Shown here: positions 46,798 through 57,170 of the stretch, one piece after another | How the letters are laid out: each line of letters opens with the position of its first letter | Numbering within the stretch: the first letter of the stretch is position 1 | Source of the DNA: Marivita lacus | GTDB lineage: Bacteria; Pseudomonadota; Alphaproteobacteria; Rhodobacterales; Rhodobacteraceae | DNA length: 64,000 nt | Direction of reading: 5' to 3' | NCBI RefSeq assembly: GCF_014637725.1 | Contig: NZ_BMFC01000004.1 | Span: 62,001 to 126,000, forward strand | Translations under genes and position numbers: made by a program | Notes under the pieces: generated by a model | Seen by the model: the letters and a program-made list of their open reading frames with translations, nothing else | Databases searched by the model: none | Told to the model about the DNA's origin: nothing

Positions 46798-47724
46798 ATG
46801 AGCTCCGAGATTAGACTTGCCTTTGCGCACCCGTCCGAACGGGCCATCGCGACCGCCGATGATGGGCCGGTGGACCGCATTTCCCTGCGTGACCATATCG
46901 TCGATGTCGAGATCGGCGCCTTTCAGGCAGAGCGCGGCACACGCCAGCGCATCTGTTTCAACGTCGTGGTCGAAGTGCAGCCGATCGTCGGCCATATCGA
47001 CGACGATGTGGACCGCATCCTGTCCTATGACCGGGTGACCGAAGCGATTGCGGCCGAACTTGGGGCAGAACGTCTGAACCTGCTCGAAACGCTGGCCGAA
47101 CGGATTGCCGAGCGCATCCTGCTGGAGCCGCAGGCGCTGCGGGCCTTCGTGCGGATCGAAAAGCTGGATCGCGGCTCCGGCGCTCTGGGGGTCGAGATCG
47201 TGCGGTCCCGCAGTGATCTGGGCGGTGCTGCGCATGACACGAGCCAGGAACGTCCGCATCCCCGCGTGGTTTACCTGACCAACGCGGCGATCATGTCGGA
47301 ACATCTGGGCGCATGGATCGACCAGCTTGGTGCTGAACGCGCGCCGCTGATCCTCTGCGTCGGACTCCCCGATGCAGCACGTGCCGAAGTGGATCAACCC
47401 ATGGCGCAACGCCGGATCGACCTTCTGGCCATCGAGCAGAACGGCTGGATGCTGGCGGCGCGCGATGCCCGCTGCAAGGTGGTCGCCACGCGCACCGAAC
47501 TGGACTGGGCGATGAAGAACGGTCAGGTCTGCATCTGGGCCCCGTCGAAGATCGTGCTCGATGCGGTCGAAGGCCCGGAGACCGCGATCACCGACACGGT
47601 GGCCCTGACCGGCTGGTTTGCGCAGGAAATGGAGGCCAGCGAACTCTTGATGATCGGCATCGAGGCACCGGCCCTGGGCAATGTTTCAGTTCGCAACAGC
47701 CCGATCGGCGAAAGCGTGCTCTAG
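46798..47724 (+). CDS. folB: Dihydroneopterin aldolase (FolB) with a large C-terminal domain
   Basis: Residues ~25-145 match FolB (ISLRDHIVDVEIGAFQAERG, the SYDRVTEAI and LLETLAERIAERIL segments), which cleaves dihydroneopterin in folate synthesis. FolB alone is ~120 residues; this protein has 308. The remainder ends with ITDTVALTGWFAQEMEASEL and LLMIGIEA, which resembles the C-terminal lobe of amino-acid-kinase-fold proteins (DSLAAWLA...L pattern). A fused kinase-like domain is my inference. The next gene is folP, consistent with a folate operon. Confidence 0.82.
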   Translation: MSSEIRLAFAHPSERAIATADDGPVDRISLRDHIVDVEIGAFQAERGTRQRICFNVVVEVQPIVGHIDDDVDRILSYDRVTEAIAAELGAERLNLLETLAERIAERILLEPQALRAFVRIEKLDRGSGALGVEIVRSRSDLGGAAHDTSQERPHPRVVYLTNAAIMSEHLGAWIDQLGAERAPLILCVGLPDAARAEVDQPMAQRRIDLLAIEQNGWMLAARDARCKVVATRTELDWAMKNGQVCIWAPSKIVLDAVEGPETAITDTVALTGWFAQEMEASELLMIGIEAPALGNVSVRNSPIGESVL

Positions 47725-47763
47725 ACGCTTGTCAAACCGCGATTTGCGTTTCATGCACGCGCC

Positions 47764-48783
47764 ATGACGCCCTATTTCCGCCCCCTGCCCCGATGCTCCG
47801 GCCCGCGCCCCGACGATGCGCTGTCGCTGGCCGGTGGCCCGTTCTGGTTCACCGAAGCCGTGGTCCTGCGCCGCGATGCCGACCCGCAGATCATCCCCGC
47901 CACATCGGTGCCCGACGCGGTGCTGGAGCGGCTGACCGCATCCCGCGCGCCGATGGCCGGGATCGACATGGGCGGCGTGACCTTGATGGGGATTCTCAAC
48001 GTCACACCTGACAGCTTTTCCGATGGCGGCCGGTATCTTGACCCTGATGCGGCAGTGGCGCAGGCGCGGCGCATGGCGGCCGAGGGGGCCGGGATCATCG
48101 ACATCGGTGGCGAAAGCACCCGACCGGGGGCCGAGACCGTGCCGGTGGACGAGGAAATCCGCCGGGTCGCCGGGCCGATTGCCGCCATCTCGGCCCAACT
48201 GGACGTGCCCATCTCCATCGACACGCGCAAGGCCGCGGTGGCCCGCGCGGCTTTGGATGCGGGTGCGTCGCTGGTCAATGACGTGGCTGGGTTCACGTAC
48301 GACCCCGCCCTCGCGCCACTCTGTGCCGCGCGCACCGTGCCAGTCTGCGTGATGCATGCACAAGGCGACCCACAGACGATGCAGCACGCGCCGCGCTACG
48401 ATGATGTGCGGCTTGATGTGTATGATTTCCTGTCCGACCGGGTCGAGGCACTGGTGGCCCAAGGGATCGCGCGGGATCAGATCATGGTCGATCCCGGCAT
48501 CGGGTTCGGCAAGACGCTGCATCACAACCTCGCCCTGCTGCGCGACATCGCGCTGTTTCATGGGCTGGGCTGCCCGATCCTGCTGGGCGCGTCGCGCAAG
48601 AAGTTCATCGGTACGATTTCCGAGGCTGGCACCGCAGACACACGTGTCGCGGGTTCTGTGGCGGTGGCCTTGCATGGAGCGGCGCAGGGTGTGCAAGTCA
48701 TACGGGTACATGATGTGGCGGAAACACGTCAGGCGCTGTCGCTCTGGCGTGCAATCGAATGGGGTTTCAACGATGGCGCGTAA
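47764..48783 (+). CDS. folP: Dihydropteroate synthase
   Basis: The 339-residue enzyme joins p-aminobenzoate and the pterin pyrophosphate in folate synthesis, and is the sulfonamide target. Seen are [43 protein letters not shown] and [12 protein letters not shown]. It has ~65 extra N-terminal residues compared with E. coli FolP, as in other Rhodobacteraceae. It overlaps glmM by 11 bases. Confidence 0.95.
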   Translation: MTPYFRPLPRCSGPRPDDALSLAGGPFWFTEAVVLRRDADPQIIPATSVPDAVLERLTASRAPMAGIDMGGVTLMGILNVTPDSFSDGGRYLDPDAAVAQARRMAAEGAGIIDIGGESTRPGAETVPVDEEIRRVAGPIAAISAQLDVPISIDTRKAAVARAALDAGASLVNDVAGFTYDPALAPLCAARTVPVCVMHAQGDPQTMQHAPRYDDVRLDVYDFLSDRVEALVAQGIARDQIMVDPGIGFGKTLHHNLALLRDIALFHGLGCPILLGASRKKFIGTISEAGTADTRVAGSVAVALHGAAQGVQVIRVHDVAETRQALSLWRAIEWGFNDGA

Positions 48784-50116
48784 GCTTTTTGGCACGGACG
48801 GGGTGCGGGGAACCGCGAACATCCATCCGATGACGGCGGACATGGCGCTGCGGATCGGTGCAGCGGTCGGGCGACATTTCCGGCAGGATTCCAAGGGTGT
48901 GCACCGCGTGGTGATCGGCAAGGACACACGGCAGTCGGGCTACATGTTCGAAAACGCGCTGACCGCCGGGCTGACATCGACCGGCATGAACGTGCTGCTT
49001 CTGGGTCCGGTGCCGACACCGGCTGTGGGATTGCTGACCCCGTCGATGCGCGCCGATCTGGGCATCATGATCTCCGCCAGCCACAACCCGGCAGCCGATA
49101 ACGGGATCAAGTTCTTCGGGCCCGACGGGTTCAAGCTGTCGGATGCCGACGAGGCCGAGATCGAGGCACTGATCGAGACCGGGGTGGAACCGGCGCAGGC
49201 CGACAACATCGGCCGCGCGAAACGCATCGACGACGGGCGGTTCCGCTACCAGGAGCGGGTCAAGTCGACCTTTCCGGCGGGCATGCGTCTTGACGGGTTG
49301 AAGGTCGTGCTGGATTGCGCGAACGGGGCTGCCTACAAGGCCGCGCCCGAAGTGCTGTGGGAGCTGGGCGCCGAGGTGATCCCGCTCGGCGTGAGCCCGA
49401 ACGGCAGCAACATCAACGAAGGCTGCGGATCGACCCATCCGCAACTGGCCGCTGCCGCCGTGGTGGCGCATGGCGCTGATGTGGGCATCTGCCTGGATGG
49501 CGACGCCGACCGGGTCATCCTGATCGACGAGACCGGGCAAGTGGCTGATGGCGACCAGATCATGGCCCTGATGGCCGCCCGCTGGGCCGAGGAAGACCGC
49601 CTGCGCGACGGTGTGCTGGTGGCCACCGTCATGTCCAATCTGGGGCTGGAGCGGTTTCTCGACGGGCGCGGGCTGCGGCTCGAACGCACCGGCGTCGGCG
49701 ACCGTTACGTGGTCGAGGCGATGCGCCGCGGCGGCTGGAACCTGGGCGGCGAACAGTCGGGGCATATCGTGATGACGGATTATGCCACCACCGGCGACGG
49801 GCTTATGGCTGGGCTGCAATTTCTGGGCGAGATGTGCCGCACCGGCCAACCGGCCAGCGCGCTGGCGCACAGTTTCGTCCCAGTGCCGCAACTGCTCAAG
49901 AACGTGCGTTATGACCCGTCCGTGGCCCCGCTTGAGGTGGGATCGGTGAAAACCGCCATCGCCGATGCCGAGGCGCGGCTGAACGGCAAGGGACGACTCC
50001 TGATCCGCAAGTCGGGGACCGAGCCGTTGATCCGGGTGATGGCGGAATGCGAGGACGAGGCGCTGCTGCTCGAGGTGGTGGACGGCATCGTGGCCGAGGT
50101 CGCCGCGTCGGTCTGA
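48773..50116 (+). CDS. glmM: Phosphoglucosamine mutase
   Basis: The 447-residue enzyme converts glucosamine-6-phosphate to glucosamine-1-phosphate for peptidoglycan and LPS precursors. It shows [14 protein letters not shown], the phosphoserine loop [13 protein letters not shown], the metal loop [15 protein letters not shown], and the C-terminal phosphate loop [12 protein letters not shown]. The start lies inside folP, the widespread folP-glmM arrangement, so the two are translationally coupled. Confidence 0.97.
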   Translation: MARKLFGTDGVRGTANIHPMTADMALRIGAAVGRHFRQDSKGVHRVVIGKDTRQSGYMFENALTAGLTSTGMNVLLLGPVPTPAVGLLTPSMRADLGIMISASHNPAADNGIKFFGPDGFKLSDADEAEIEALIETGVEPAQADNIGRAKRIDDGRFRYQERVKSTFPAGMRLDGLKVVLDCANGAAYKAAPEVLWELGAEVIPLGVSPNGSNINEGCGSTHPQLAAAAVVAHGADVGICLDGDADRVILIDETGQVADGDQIMALMAARWAEEDRLRDGVLVATVMSNLGLERFLDGRGLRLERTGVGDRYVVEAMRRGGWNLGGEQSGHIVMTDYATTGDGLMAGLQFLGEMCRTGQPASALAHSFVPVPQLLKNVRYDPSVAPLEVGSVKTAIADAEARLNGKGRLLIRKSGTEPLIRVMAECEDEALLLEVVDGIVAEVAASV

Positions 50117-50125
50117 TCCTGCACC

Positions 50126-51064
50126 TCAGCGGTTGCGCAAAAGCTCCGCAAGACCGTCGGACAACGCATGGAACCGCGCCGGATCGGCCACAGGCACGTC
50201 ATAGCCCATCGCCGCCACCGTCCCGAACGGATAGACCACCGCAAACGCCCCTGTCTTTGGGCCGAACGGGATCGCGATCGCCCCGGCATGGGACATCCGA
50301 AAACCACCCTCCCCGGCGACATAGTTCATCCCCAGCCCGTAATAACTGCCCTGCGCGCGCTCGATATGCGGCAGCGCCAGCGGATCACGCCCGACCCGCC
50401 CCTCCGGACCGAACCAGTGCCAGAGCAGCGCGGCATGATCCGCCATCGACATGCGCCACCCACCCCATCCGGCAAACCCGCCAAAGCGCGGCGACACTGC
50501 GCCGGAGACACCGGCCGGGTCGAGAACCCGCCTGCGACAGGTGTCTTCGTAAGGCTGCCCGGTCGCCACTTCGATGATGCGGCCCAGCAGCGCGTAATTC
50601 TCGTTGTTATACGCAAATTCGCCCCGCGAGCCCTTCTGGCGGCTGCGGTTCAGCACGATGTCAGTGACATGTTCGTGGCGCGGCTCATCTTCGTTGAGCC
50701 AGAACCCCATGCGCCACTGCGTGGAATCCGGGGCGATCCCGGCGCTGTGGGTGACCAGATCCGCAAGAGTGGCAGGCGGCGCATCCTCGCCAAGCACCTC
50801 GACCAGCGTGGTGTCCCAGCTCAGAGCCCCCGCATCGACAAGGCTCAGGATACAAAGCGCGGTGATCGCTTTCGAGTTGGAGGCAAGGTCAAACGGCGCG
50901 TCTGCATTGCTGGTCGCGTCGGGTGCGCCATCGGCAAGGATCGCGATCGCGGTCTGCTCGGCGCCTTCGTCTCGCGCCCAGTCCTCGAACAGGGCGATCG
51001 GATCAGCGGCCGCGACATGCGCGGCCGAAGAGAGGCCAAAGAAAAGTGCCAGAAGGCGGTTCAT
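50126..51064 (-). CDS. Exported serine hydrolase of the beta-lactamase / PBP4* family
   Basis: The 312-residue protein has a signal peptide (LLALFFGLSSAAHVAAA) and the class C-type active site: SxxK at S62-K65 (ASNSKAITAL) and the tyrosine motif FAYNNENYALLG. Such proteins are D-aminopeptidases, esterases or carboxypeptidases, seldom antibiotic-degrading. It converges on glmM with a 9-bp gap and shares its strand with proS. Confidence 0.85.
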   Translation of the reverse strand: MNRLLALFFGLSSAAHVAAADPIALFEDWARDEGAEQTAIAILADGAPDATSNADAPFDLASNSKAITALCILSLVDAGALSWDTTLVEVLGEDAPPATLADLVTHSAGIAPDSTQWRMGFWLNEDEPRHEHVTDIVLNRSRQKGSRGEFAYNNENYALLGRIIEVATGQPYEDTCRRRVLDPAGVSGAVSPRFGGFAGWGGWRMSMADHAALLWHWFGPEGRVGRDPLALPHIERAQGSYYGLGMNYVAGEGGFRMSHAGAIAIPFGPKTGAFAVVYPFGTVAAMGYDVPVADPARFHALSDGLAELLRNR

Positions 51065-51113
51065 GCCCTCTGGCTAGCAAATCGCAAAGGTTCCGCGCAA
51101 GGGCAGCCCGGCG

Positions 51114-52457
51114 TCAGGCGACCGCCTTGCCGTAGATCGCGGCGACCTTGGCGATGGCCTGTTCCGGCGGCAGTTCCTCGCTTTCGCCCGTGCGACGCGA
51201 GGTGAGTTCGACAACCCCGTTCTTGAGCCCGCGCGGACCGACGGTGATGCGCCACGGCAGGCCGATCAGGTCCATCGTGGCAAATTTGCCACCTGCCCGT
51301 TCGTTTCGGTCGTCGTAAAGCGGCTCGAGACCCAAGGCGGTCAGGCTGGCATGAAGCGCATCACAGGCCGCGTCCGCCTCTGCGTCGCCCTGCTTGAGGT
51401 TGACGATTCCGCAATGGAACGGGGTCACGCCTTCGGGCCAGATGATGCCGTTATCGTCATGGCTGGCCTCGATGATCGCGCCCAGAAGGCGGCTGACGCC
51501 GATGCCGTGGCTGCCCATGTGCACCGGCACCTTGTTGCCTTCAGAGTCGGCCACGGTCGCGCCCATTGCGTCGGAATACTTGGTGCCGAAATAGAAGATC
51601 TGACCCACCTCGATGCCGCGCGCGGTGCGGCGGCGCTCTTCGGGGACCTTGGCGAACTCGGCCTCGTCATGGGTTTCATCCGTGCGGGCATAGCGCGAGG
51701 TGAATTCCTCGAGCACCGCCTGGCACTGGGCCTTGTCGTCATAGTCGATGGCGCGGTCACCAAATTTCAGATCGGTGATCTGGGCATCATAGAACACCTC
51801 GGATTCGCCGGTTTCGGCGAGCACGAGGAATTCATGGGTGTCATCGCCACCGATGGGACCGCTGTCCGCACGCATCGGGATCGCCTGAAGGCCCATGCGC
51901 TCATACGTGCGCAGGTAGCTGACCAGATGGCGGTTGTAGGCGTGCAGCGCGTCTTCCTTGGTCAGGTCGAAATTGTAGCCGTCCTTCATCAGGAACTCGC
52001 GACCCCGCATCACGCCAAAGCGCGGGCGGATCTCGTCACGGAATTTCCACTGGATGTGGTAAAGCGTCAGCGGCAGGTCCTTGTAGCTGCCGACATGGCT
52101 GCGGAAGATATCGGTGATCAGCTCTTCATTGGTGGGACCATAGAGCATATCGCGCCCGTGGCGGTCGGTGATGCGCAGCATTTCCTGGCCGTAATCGTCA
52201 TAGCGCCCGGATTCGCGCCAAAGATCGGCCGATTGCAGCGTCGGCATCAGCATCGGGATGTGACCCGCGCGAATTTGCTCCTCGTGCACGATCTGTTCGA
52301 TGTTGCGCAGCACCTTGTAACCCAGCGGCAGCCAGGAATAGATACCCGCGCTGGCCTGCTTGATCATGCCGGCGCGCAGCATCAGCCGGTGGCTGACGAT
52401 CTGGGCCTCGGAGGGGGTCTCTTTCAGAACGGGCAGGAAATAGCGGGACAGGCGCAT
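51114..52457 (-). CDS. proS: Prolyl-tRNA synthetase (short alphaproteobacterial type)
   Basis: The 447-residue class II synthetase starts [18 protein letters not shown]. Motif 2 ([20 protein letters not shown]) and motif 3 ([16 protein letters not shown]) are visible. It lacks the ~180-residue editing insertion of the E. coli enzyme, as usual for Alphaproteobacteria, so Ala-tRNA(Pro) must be cleared by a separate deacylase not seen here. ATG 52457 fits the family start; the longer in-frame extension is not supported. Confidence 0.95.
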   Translation of the reverse strand: MRLSRYFLPVLKETPSEAQIVSHRLMLRAGMIKQASAGIYSWLPLGYKVLRNIEQIVHEEQIRAGHIPMLMPTLQSADLWRESGRYDDYGQEMLRITDRHGRDMLYGPTNEELITDIFRSHVGSYKDLPLTLYHIQWKFRDEIRPRFGVMRGREFLMKDGYNFDLTKEDALHAYNRHLVSYLRTYERMGLQAIPMRADSGPIGGDDTHEFLVLAETGESEVFYDAQITDLKFGDRAIDYDDKAQCQAVLEEFTSRYARTDETHDEAEFAKVPEERRRTARGIEVGQIFYFGTKYSDAMGATVADSEGNKVPVHMGSHGIGVSRLLGAIIEASHDDNGIIWPEGVTPFHCGIVNLKQGDAEADAACDALHASLTALGLEPLYDDRNERAGGKFATMDLIGLPWRITVGPRGLKNGVVELTSRRTGESEELPPEQAIAKVAAIYGKAVA

Positions 52458-52556
52458 CTTGGTTCTCACATATGGCGTTTGCGCTGTCCTAGCCGGTTGC
52501 ACCGCCCCGGACAAGGGCGGCGCGGTGGGATGTGGCGGGACTAGCGGGTCGTCTGC

Positions 52557-54164
52557 ATGGGACCGGCACGGACGCAGCACGATACGGATGCACTCCGTGC
52601 AATCCTCCGCTCAAAGGGACTGGCAGGTGTGGACTTTGCCTCCGAATTCGCTCTACCTAGGGTCGAAACGGATTTCAGAGTGTGGCACGACATGACCAGT
52701 GACATTCAGGTGTCCGAACGGCCAGAGACCCTTGTCGAGATACTTTCCCTCGGGTTCGACGCAGTGCCCTTTGCTGCACTGTTCTACCTCCCCGATGACA
52801 CGCTGACCCTGCTGTGGCGCAATGCGGCGCATGAGGTCATGTCTGACTCGGTTGGGGTTTCGGTTGCAGGACAGGGCATGTTCGAGGCCTTCCCCCCCAG
52901 CACCGAGGCCGATGGCGCGGATGCGGTGAACTTCATCCGCGAGGCCACCGACGCCATCCTGCGCACGGGCGAGCCGCAGGAGGTGGGACCGGCGCGGTTC
53001 GACCTCCTGAACGACGACGGCGTCTATGTCGAACACCATTGGCAGATGCATTTCGCGCCGGTGCGCAAGGAGGGTCGGATCATCGCGATCCTGCAGACCG
53101 CGCGCGATGTCACCGAAGCCACCCTGACCGCGCGGCTGGCCCAGAGCCACCGGCGGGCTGCGGCGTCGACCGCGTCGGTGGCCTATTTCAGCTATGATCC
53201 CAAAACCGACCTCTTCCTGCGCCACGAGGCGATCGACGCAATGTTCGGCTATGCTCCGGGCGAAGCGGGTCCCCTTGGCGAACCGTTCTTCGCGCGCGTC
53301 CACCCCGACGATGTCGACGCGGTCCATGCCGAGGTGGCGCGGGTGCTGGCTGCCCCTTTGGGCGAGGCGGCGTCGTTCGACTACCGTGTGCCGCTGCCGA
53401 CCGGCGAAGAGCGGTTCATCCGCATTCGCGGCGAGATGGCCACCGATCCGGTGGACCGGCGCGCGAAACTGGTCGGCACCTTTGTCGACCTGACGGATAT
53501 CGAGACCGCGCGCCGCGACTTGGAACAGGCGGTGAAGGTGCGCGAGGCGCTGGTGGTCGAAGCCAATCACCGGATCAAGAACAGCCTTCAGATCGCGGTG
53601 TCGCTGCTGCGCCTTCAGTCCAGCAAGCTGATGGTGGCGGGTGGACCTGCTGCCGAAGCGGCGCGCGAGGCGCTGCGGGCGGTGGAATCGCGTGTCCTTG
53701 CGGTGGCGGACGTCCATGCGGCGATCCAGATCGACGACGACGTGGCGCAGATCGACCTCGTGACCCTGTTCGACCGGCTGGTGCTCTCGACCCGCAAGAG
53801 CGCCGAACTGTCCCCTGCGGCGATGGTGTTCACCCATCCCGGTGACGCGATCCGGCTCAAGAGTGACCACGCCATGGCGCTGAGCCTGATGCTCAACGAA
53901 TTGCTGACCAACGCGATCAAGTACGGCGCTCCGAGCGAGGACTCGCCGGTGACGCTGGAGGTGGAGGTCATGCACGGCGATGCGCTGCAGATCACCGTGT
54001 CCAATGCCGACCTGAACGCGACGTTCCCCGATAGGGACAGCCCGGCGTCGGGAACAGGCGAACGGCTGGTGCAGCAGTTTGCCACCCAACTCGACGCAGA
54101 CGTGACCCGCGAGAGGGACGGCACACGGGTGGTGGCCCGTGTCAGGGTACCCCTCGGGGCATAG
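52557..54164 (+). CDS. PAS-domain sensor histidine kinase, HisKA_2/HWE type
   Basis: The 535-residue cytoplasmic protein has no membrane segment. Two PAS-like domains are at about residues 60-190 and 205-320 (second: [28 protein letters not shown]). The dimer/phospho-acceptor helix is [20 protein letters not shown] with H338, and the ATP domain has [15 protein letters not shown]. This class often feeds the general stress response in Alphaproteobacteria. No response regulator is adjacent. The ribosome site at 52557 is weak; an ATG at 52692 is an alternative. Confidence 0.83.
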   Translation: MGPARTQHDTDALRAILRSKGLAGVDFASEFALPRVETDFRVWHDMTSDIQVSERPETLVEILSLGFDAVPFAALFYLPDDTLTLLWRNAAHEVMSDSVGVSVAGQGMFEAFPPSTEADGADAVNFIREATDAILRTGEPQEVGPARFDLLNDDGVYVEHHWQMHFAPVRKEGRIIAILQTARDVTEATLTARLAQSHRRAAASTASVAYFSYDPKTDLFLRHEAIDAMFGYAPGEAGPLGEPFFARVHPDDVDAVHAEVARVLAAPLGEAASFDYRVPLPTGEERFIRIRGEMATDPVDRRAKLVGTFVDLTDIETARRDLEQAVKVREALVVEANHRIKNSLQIAVSLLRLQSSKLMVAGGPAAEAAREALRAVESRVLAVADVHAAIQIDDDVAQIDLVTLFDRLVLSTRKSAELSPAAMVFTHPGDAIRLKSDHAMALSLMLNELLTNAIKYGAPSEDSPVTLEVEVMHGDALQITVSNADLNATFPDRDSPASGTGERLVQQFATQLDADVTRERDGTRVVARVRVPLGA

Positions 54165-54221
54165 CTCGCCGTTGGAACCGGGCTCTCCGGTGCCACGTTG
54201 TGATGATCCAGGAGATCAAAG

Positions 54222-55172
54222 ATGACCAAGACACCGACCTCTGCCCTGCTGCTGGGCGCGCTGGTGGCGGATGCCGCCAGCCTTGGACTGCATTGGCTGT
54301 ATGATCCCGACCGGATCGCCAAGATCGCCGCCGAGCGCAATGGCTCCGCCGCCTTTGCCCCGGTGAACCCCGCCTTTTTCGACGGCGCGAAGGGTTATTT
54401 TGCCCATGGCGCGCGGCAGGCCGGGATGCTGACGCAATATGGCGAGGCGCTCTACCTAACCATGCGCTGCATGATCGACAGTGGCGGGACCTTCGACGCC
54501 GACGCACAGCGCAGCGCCTTTGCCGCGCATTTCGGCGCGGGCGGTGCCTATACCGGCTATATCGACCGTCCGACGCGGGGCGCGCTGGAGCGGATCGCCA
54601 ACGAAAAACTGCCCTCGGGGATCGACGACGATCAGAACCCGGCGCTGACCCGCCTGCCCGCCATTGTCGCGACCAGCCACGGCGCGCCGGAATTACTCCA
54701 GACCGCCACAGAAGCGATGCAGATCACCAATGTGAACGAGGTGGCCGAGGCGTATAACGCTGTTTTCGCCGACCTGCTGCGCCGTGTGGTGACGGGAACG
54801 CCAGTGCAGGACGCTCTCGACGCCGCCGCCGACACCGCCAGTGGCGACGTGCGGGACGCGCTGAAGGATGCGCTGACCACCTCCGAGACCGACACGACCG
54901 TTTACGCGGGCGAGGTTGGGCGCGCCTGCCATCTGCCCACGGCGGGCCCGGTGATGTTCCATGTGCTGCGCCATAGCACCAGCTACACCGACGCGGTGGA
55001 GCGCAACATCCTCGCAGCCGGAGACAGCGCCGGGCGCTCCCTGATGATCGGCGCGGCACTGGGCGCGGCCCACGGGGTCGCAACGCCAAAGGGCATCCCG
55101 CTGGCCTGGATTCTGGAATTGAGCGACGGTGCCGCGATCTGGAAGGCCTGCCGTACGTTGGGCACTGCCTGA
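54222..55172 (+). CDS. ADP-ribosylglycohydrolase-family protein (variant metal motif)
   Basis: The 316-residue protein has the overall ARH pattern: SALLLGALVADAASLGLHWLYD at the start and NILAAGDSAGRSLMIGAALGA near the end. The usual C-terminal metal motif GGDTDT is GDSAGR here, so one Asp and the Thr are lost. Activity on ADP-ribose is therefore uncertain. AGGAG lies shortly before the ATG. The next feature is a palindromic repeat, then the AI-2E permease gene. Confidence 0.75.
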   Translation: MTKTPTSALLLGALVADAASLGLHWLYDPDRIAKIAAERNGSAAFAPVNPAFFDGAKGYFAHGARQAGMLTQYGEALYLTMRCMIDSGGTFDADAQRSAFAAHFGAGGAYTGYIDRPTRGALERIANEKLPSGIDDDQNPALTRLPAIVATSHGAPELLQTATEAMQITNVNEVAEAYNAVFADLLRRVVTGTPVQDALDAAADTASGDVRDALKDALTTSETDTTVYAGEVGRACHLPTAGPVMFHVLRHSTSYTDAVERNILAAGDSAGRSLMIGAALGAAHGVATPKGIPLAWILELSDGAAIWKACRTLGTA

Positions 55173-55226
55173 GCGCAGTCTGAAAACGCTTGGACCTCAA
55201 GACACACTTCAGGCCAGGGTGGCGGA

Positions 55227-55264
55227 TTTTGCGTCGTCGCAAAATCGCGATGCGACGACGCATC
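55227..55264. repeat. Nested palindromic element
   Basis: Three overlapping dyads occur in 38 bases: TTTTGCG / CGCAAAA (55227-55244), GCGTCGTCGCA / TGCGACGACGC (55231-55261) and GATGCG-ACGA-CGCATC (55249-55264). The last differs by one base from the core of the 24-bp palindrome at 16290-16313. It lies after the ARH-like gene and before the AI-2E permease gene. Confidence 0.75.
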
Positions 55265-55339
55265 ATGGCCGGTGCGCCTTCCTCTTGAAACCCCGCAACG
55301 GACAGGCGATGTAGGGTCAAGATCACAGGGGCGCATGAC

Positions 55340-56407
55340 ATGGCACTTCCCGCGCGGGAACAGGTGAAATATTGGGGCATTGCCGCTGCAGTCCTTGTGG
55401 TGGTGCTCTGGTTCCTTGGCGACGTCCTTCTGCCCTTCGTGCTGGGCGGCGCGATTGCCTATTTCCTCGATCCGGTTGCCGACCGTCTGGAACGTCTTGG
55501 CTTCAGCCGTGTCATGGCCACTGCGGTTATCACCATTTTTGGGATCGTGGCCTTCGTGGTGCTGCTTCTGCTGGTGATCCCGTCGCTGATCGATCAGGCG
55601 CTGGATCTCTTTGACGTGGCACCTACCCTCTTTGGCAATCTGCGGGATTTCCTGATCGAACGGTTTCCTGAAATCATGGACACCGGAAGCCCGCTGCGGC
55701 AATCGCTGATCACGGTCGGCGAGACCATACAGTCGCGCGGCGGCGAATTGCTGAACACCGTGCTCAGTTCGGCGGCCGGGATCATCAACATCATCATGCT
55801 CTTCGTGATCGTGCCGGTTGTGGCGGTCTATCTGCTGCTGGACTGGGACAACATGGTCGCCCGCGTCGACGAGCTGCTGCCGCGTGATCATGCGCCCACC
55901 ATCCGCAAGCTGGCCGCCGATATCGACAAGACGCTGGCCAGCTTCATCCGCGGCATGGGCACGGTCTGCATCATCCTCGGCACCTATTACGCCGTGGCGC
56001 TGATGGTGATCGGGCTGCAATTCGGTCTCGTGGTCGGGTTCGTCGCGGGGCTTGTGACCTTCATCCCCTACCTGGGCGCGCTGATCGGCGGGGCGCTGGC
56101 CATCGGGCTGGCGCTGTTCCAGTTCTGGGGCGACTGGCTGACCATCGGACTTGTGGCGGGCGTGTTCGTTCTGGGTCAGGTGATCGAAGGCAATGTGCTC
56201 ACGCCCAAGCTGGTGGGATCCTCGGTGGGGCTGCACCCCGTTTGGCTCATCCTCGCGCTGTCAATCTTCGGCACATTGTTCGGCTTTGTCGGCATGCTTG
56301 TCGCGGTGCCGGTCGCCGCGTCGATCGGCGTGGTCACCCGCTTTGCGGCAGACCGATATCTTCACAGCCGCCTCTACCGCGGTCTGAGCGACCGGGACAC
56401 GGAATAG
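55340..56407 (+). CDS. AI-2E family transporter (PerM-like)
   Basis: The 355-residue inner-membrane protein has about eight hydrophobic segments. The UPF0118/AI-2E pattern is visible (PFVLGGAIAYFLDPVADRLE, IVPVVAVYLLLDWDNMV, YYAVALMVIGLQFGL, VIEGNVLTPKLVGSSVGLHP). Members are exporters or Na+/H+ antiporters; no specific substrate can be assigned. The stop codon touches the start of hdaA. The order permease - hdaA - ppk is conserved in related genomes. Confidence 0.88.
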   Translation: MALPAREQVKYWGIAAAVLVVVLWFLGDVLLPFVLGGAIAYFLDPVADRLERLGFSRVMATAVITIFGIVAFVVLLLLVIPSLIDQALDLFDVAPTLFGNLRDFLIERFPEIMDTGSPLRQSLITVGETIQSRGGELLNTVLSSAAGIINIIMLFVIVPVVAVYLLLDWDNMVARVDELLPRDHAPTIRKLAADIDKTLASFIRGMGTVCIILGTYYAVALMVIGLQFGLVVGFVAGLVTFIPYLGALIGGALAIGLALFQFWGDWLTIGLVAGVFVLGQVIEGNVLTPKLVGSSVGLHPVWLILALSIFGTLFGFVGMLVAVPVAASIGVVTRFAADRYLHSRLYRGLSDRDTE

Positions 56408-57103
56408 ATGGCCCTTCAGATGAAATTCGACATTCCGGCGCGCACCGCGCTGGGGCGCGGGGACTTTTATGTTACCCACAGCAATGCCGTGGCGCTGGGG
56501 CTGGTGGACACATGGCCAAACTGGCCCAACAGCAAGATGGTACTGGTCGGCCCTCACGGGTCCGGCAAGACGCATCTTGCGCATGTCTGGTGCACCGACA
56601 CCGGAGCGCAGATCATCGCGGCACAGGATATCGCCTCTGCGGACGTGCCGTCCCTGGCCGAGAGTCCGATCTGCGTCGAGGACGTGGAACAGATCGCGGG
56701 CGACACCGCTGCCGAAGAGGCGCTGTTCCACCTGCACAACCTGTTGCTGGCCAATGGCCATTCGATGCTGCTGACCGCCCCCCGGCCCCCGTCGGCATGG
56801 GCGATCCGCCTGCCCGATCTGGCCAGCCGCATGGAGGGCACGACAGTGGCAAAGATGGCCACGCCGGACGATATCCTGCTGTCAGCCGTTCTGGCCAAGC
56901 TGTTCGCCGACCGCCAGATCGTGCCGATGCCGGATGTGATTCCCTATCTCGTGCGCTGGATGCCGCGAACTTTCGAGGCGGCAGGTCAGGTCGTTGCGCA
57001 TCTGGACACCGAGGCACTGGGAACCCCCAAGGGTGTGACGCGCATGCTGGCCCGGACAGCGCTGGCCGACCTTGAATTCCACGAAGAAACGGCGTCAAAC
57101 TAG
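56408..57103 (+). CDS. hdaA: DnaA-related regulator Hda (HdaA)
   Basis: The 231-residue AAA+ protein is similar to domain III of DnaA, with the P-loop LVGPHGSGKTHLAHVW, a Walker-B-like ICVEDVEQI, and sensor residues in LPDLASRMEGTTV. In Caulobacter, HdaA with the clamp DnaN promotes DnaA-ATP hydrolysis to prevent re-initiation. An N-terminal clamp-binding motif is expected in QMKFDIP. It starts directly at the stop of the permease gene. Confidence 0.88.
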   Translation: MALQMKFDIPARTALGRGDFYVTHSNAVALGLVDTWPNWPNSKMVLVGPHGSGKTHLAHVWCTDTGAQIIAAQDIASADVPSLAESPICVEDVEQIAGDTAAEEALFHLHNLLLANGHSMLLTAPRPPSAWAIRLPDLASRMEGTTVAKMATPDDILLSAVLAKLFADRQIVPMPDVIPYLVRWMPRTFEAAGQVVAHLDTEALGTPKGVTRMLARTALADLEFHEETASN

Positions 57104-57130
57104 TGGTTTAGGGTGATGCCCCGAGGCAAG

Positions 57131-57148
57131 GTGTCACCAAACTGTCAC
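57131..57148 (+). promoter_or_regulatory. PHO-box-like direct repeat before ppk
   Basis: GTGTCAC and CTGTCAC are separated by CAAA, an 11-nt period as in PhoB sites. The box ends 22 nt before the ppk ATG, almost the same distance as the box at 23162-23179. It may put ppk under phosphate-starvation control. Confidence 0.55.
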
Positions 57149-57170
57149 GCGCCACCGCTAAAGGACCCCC

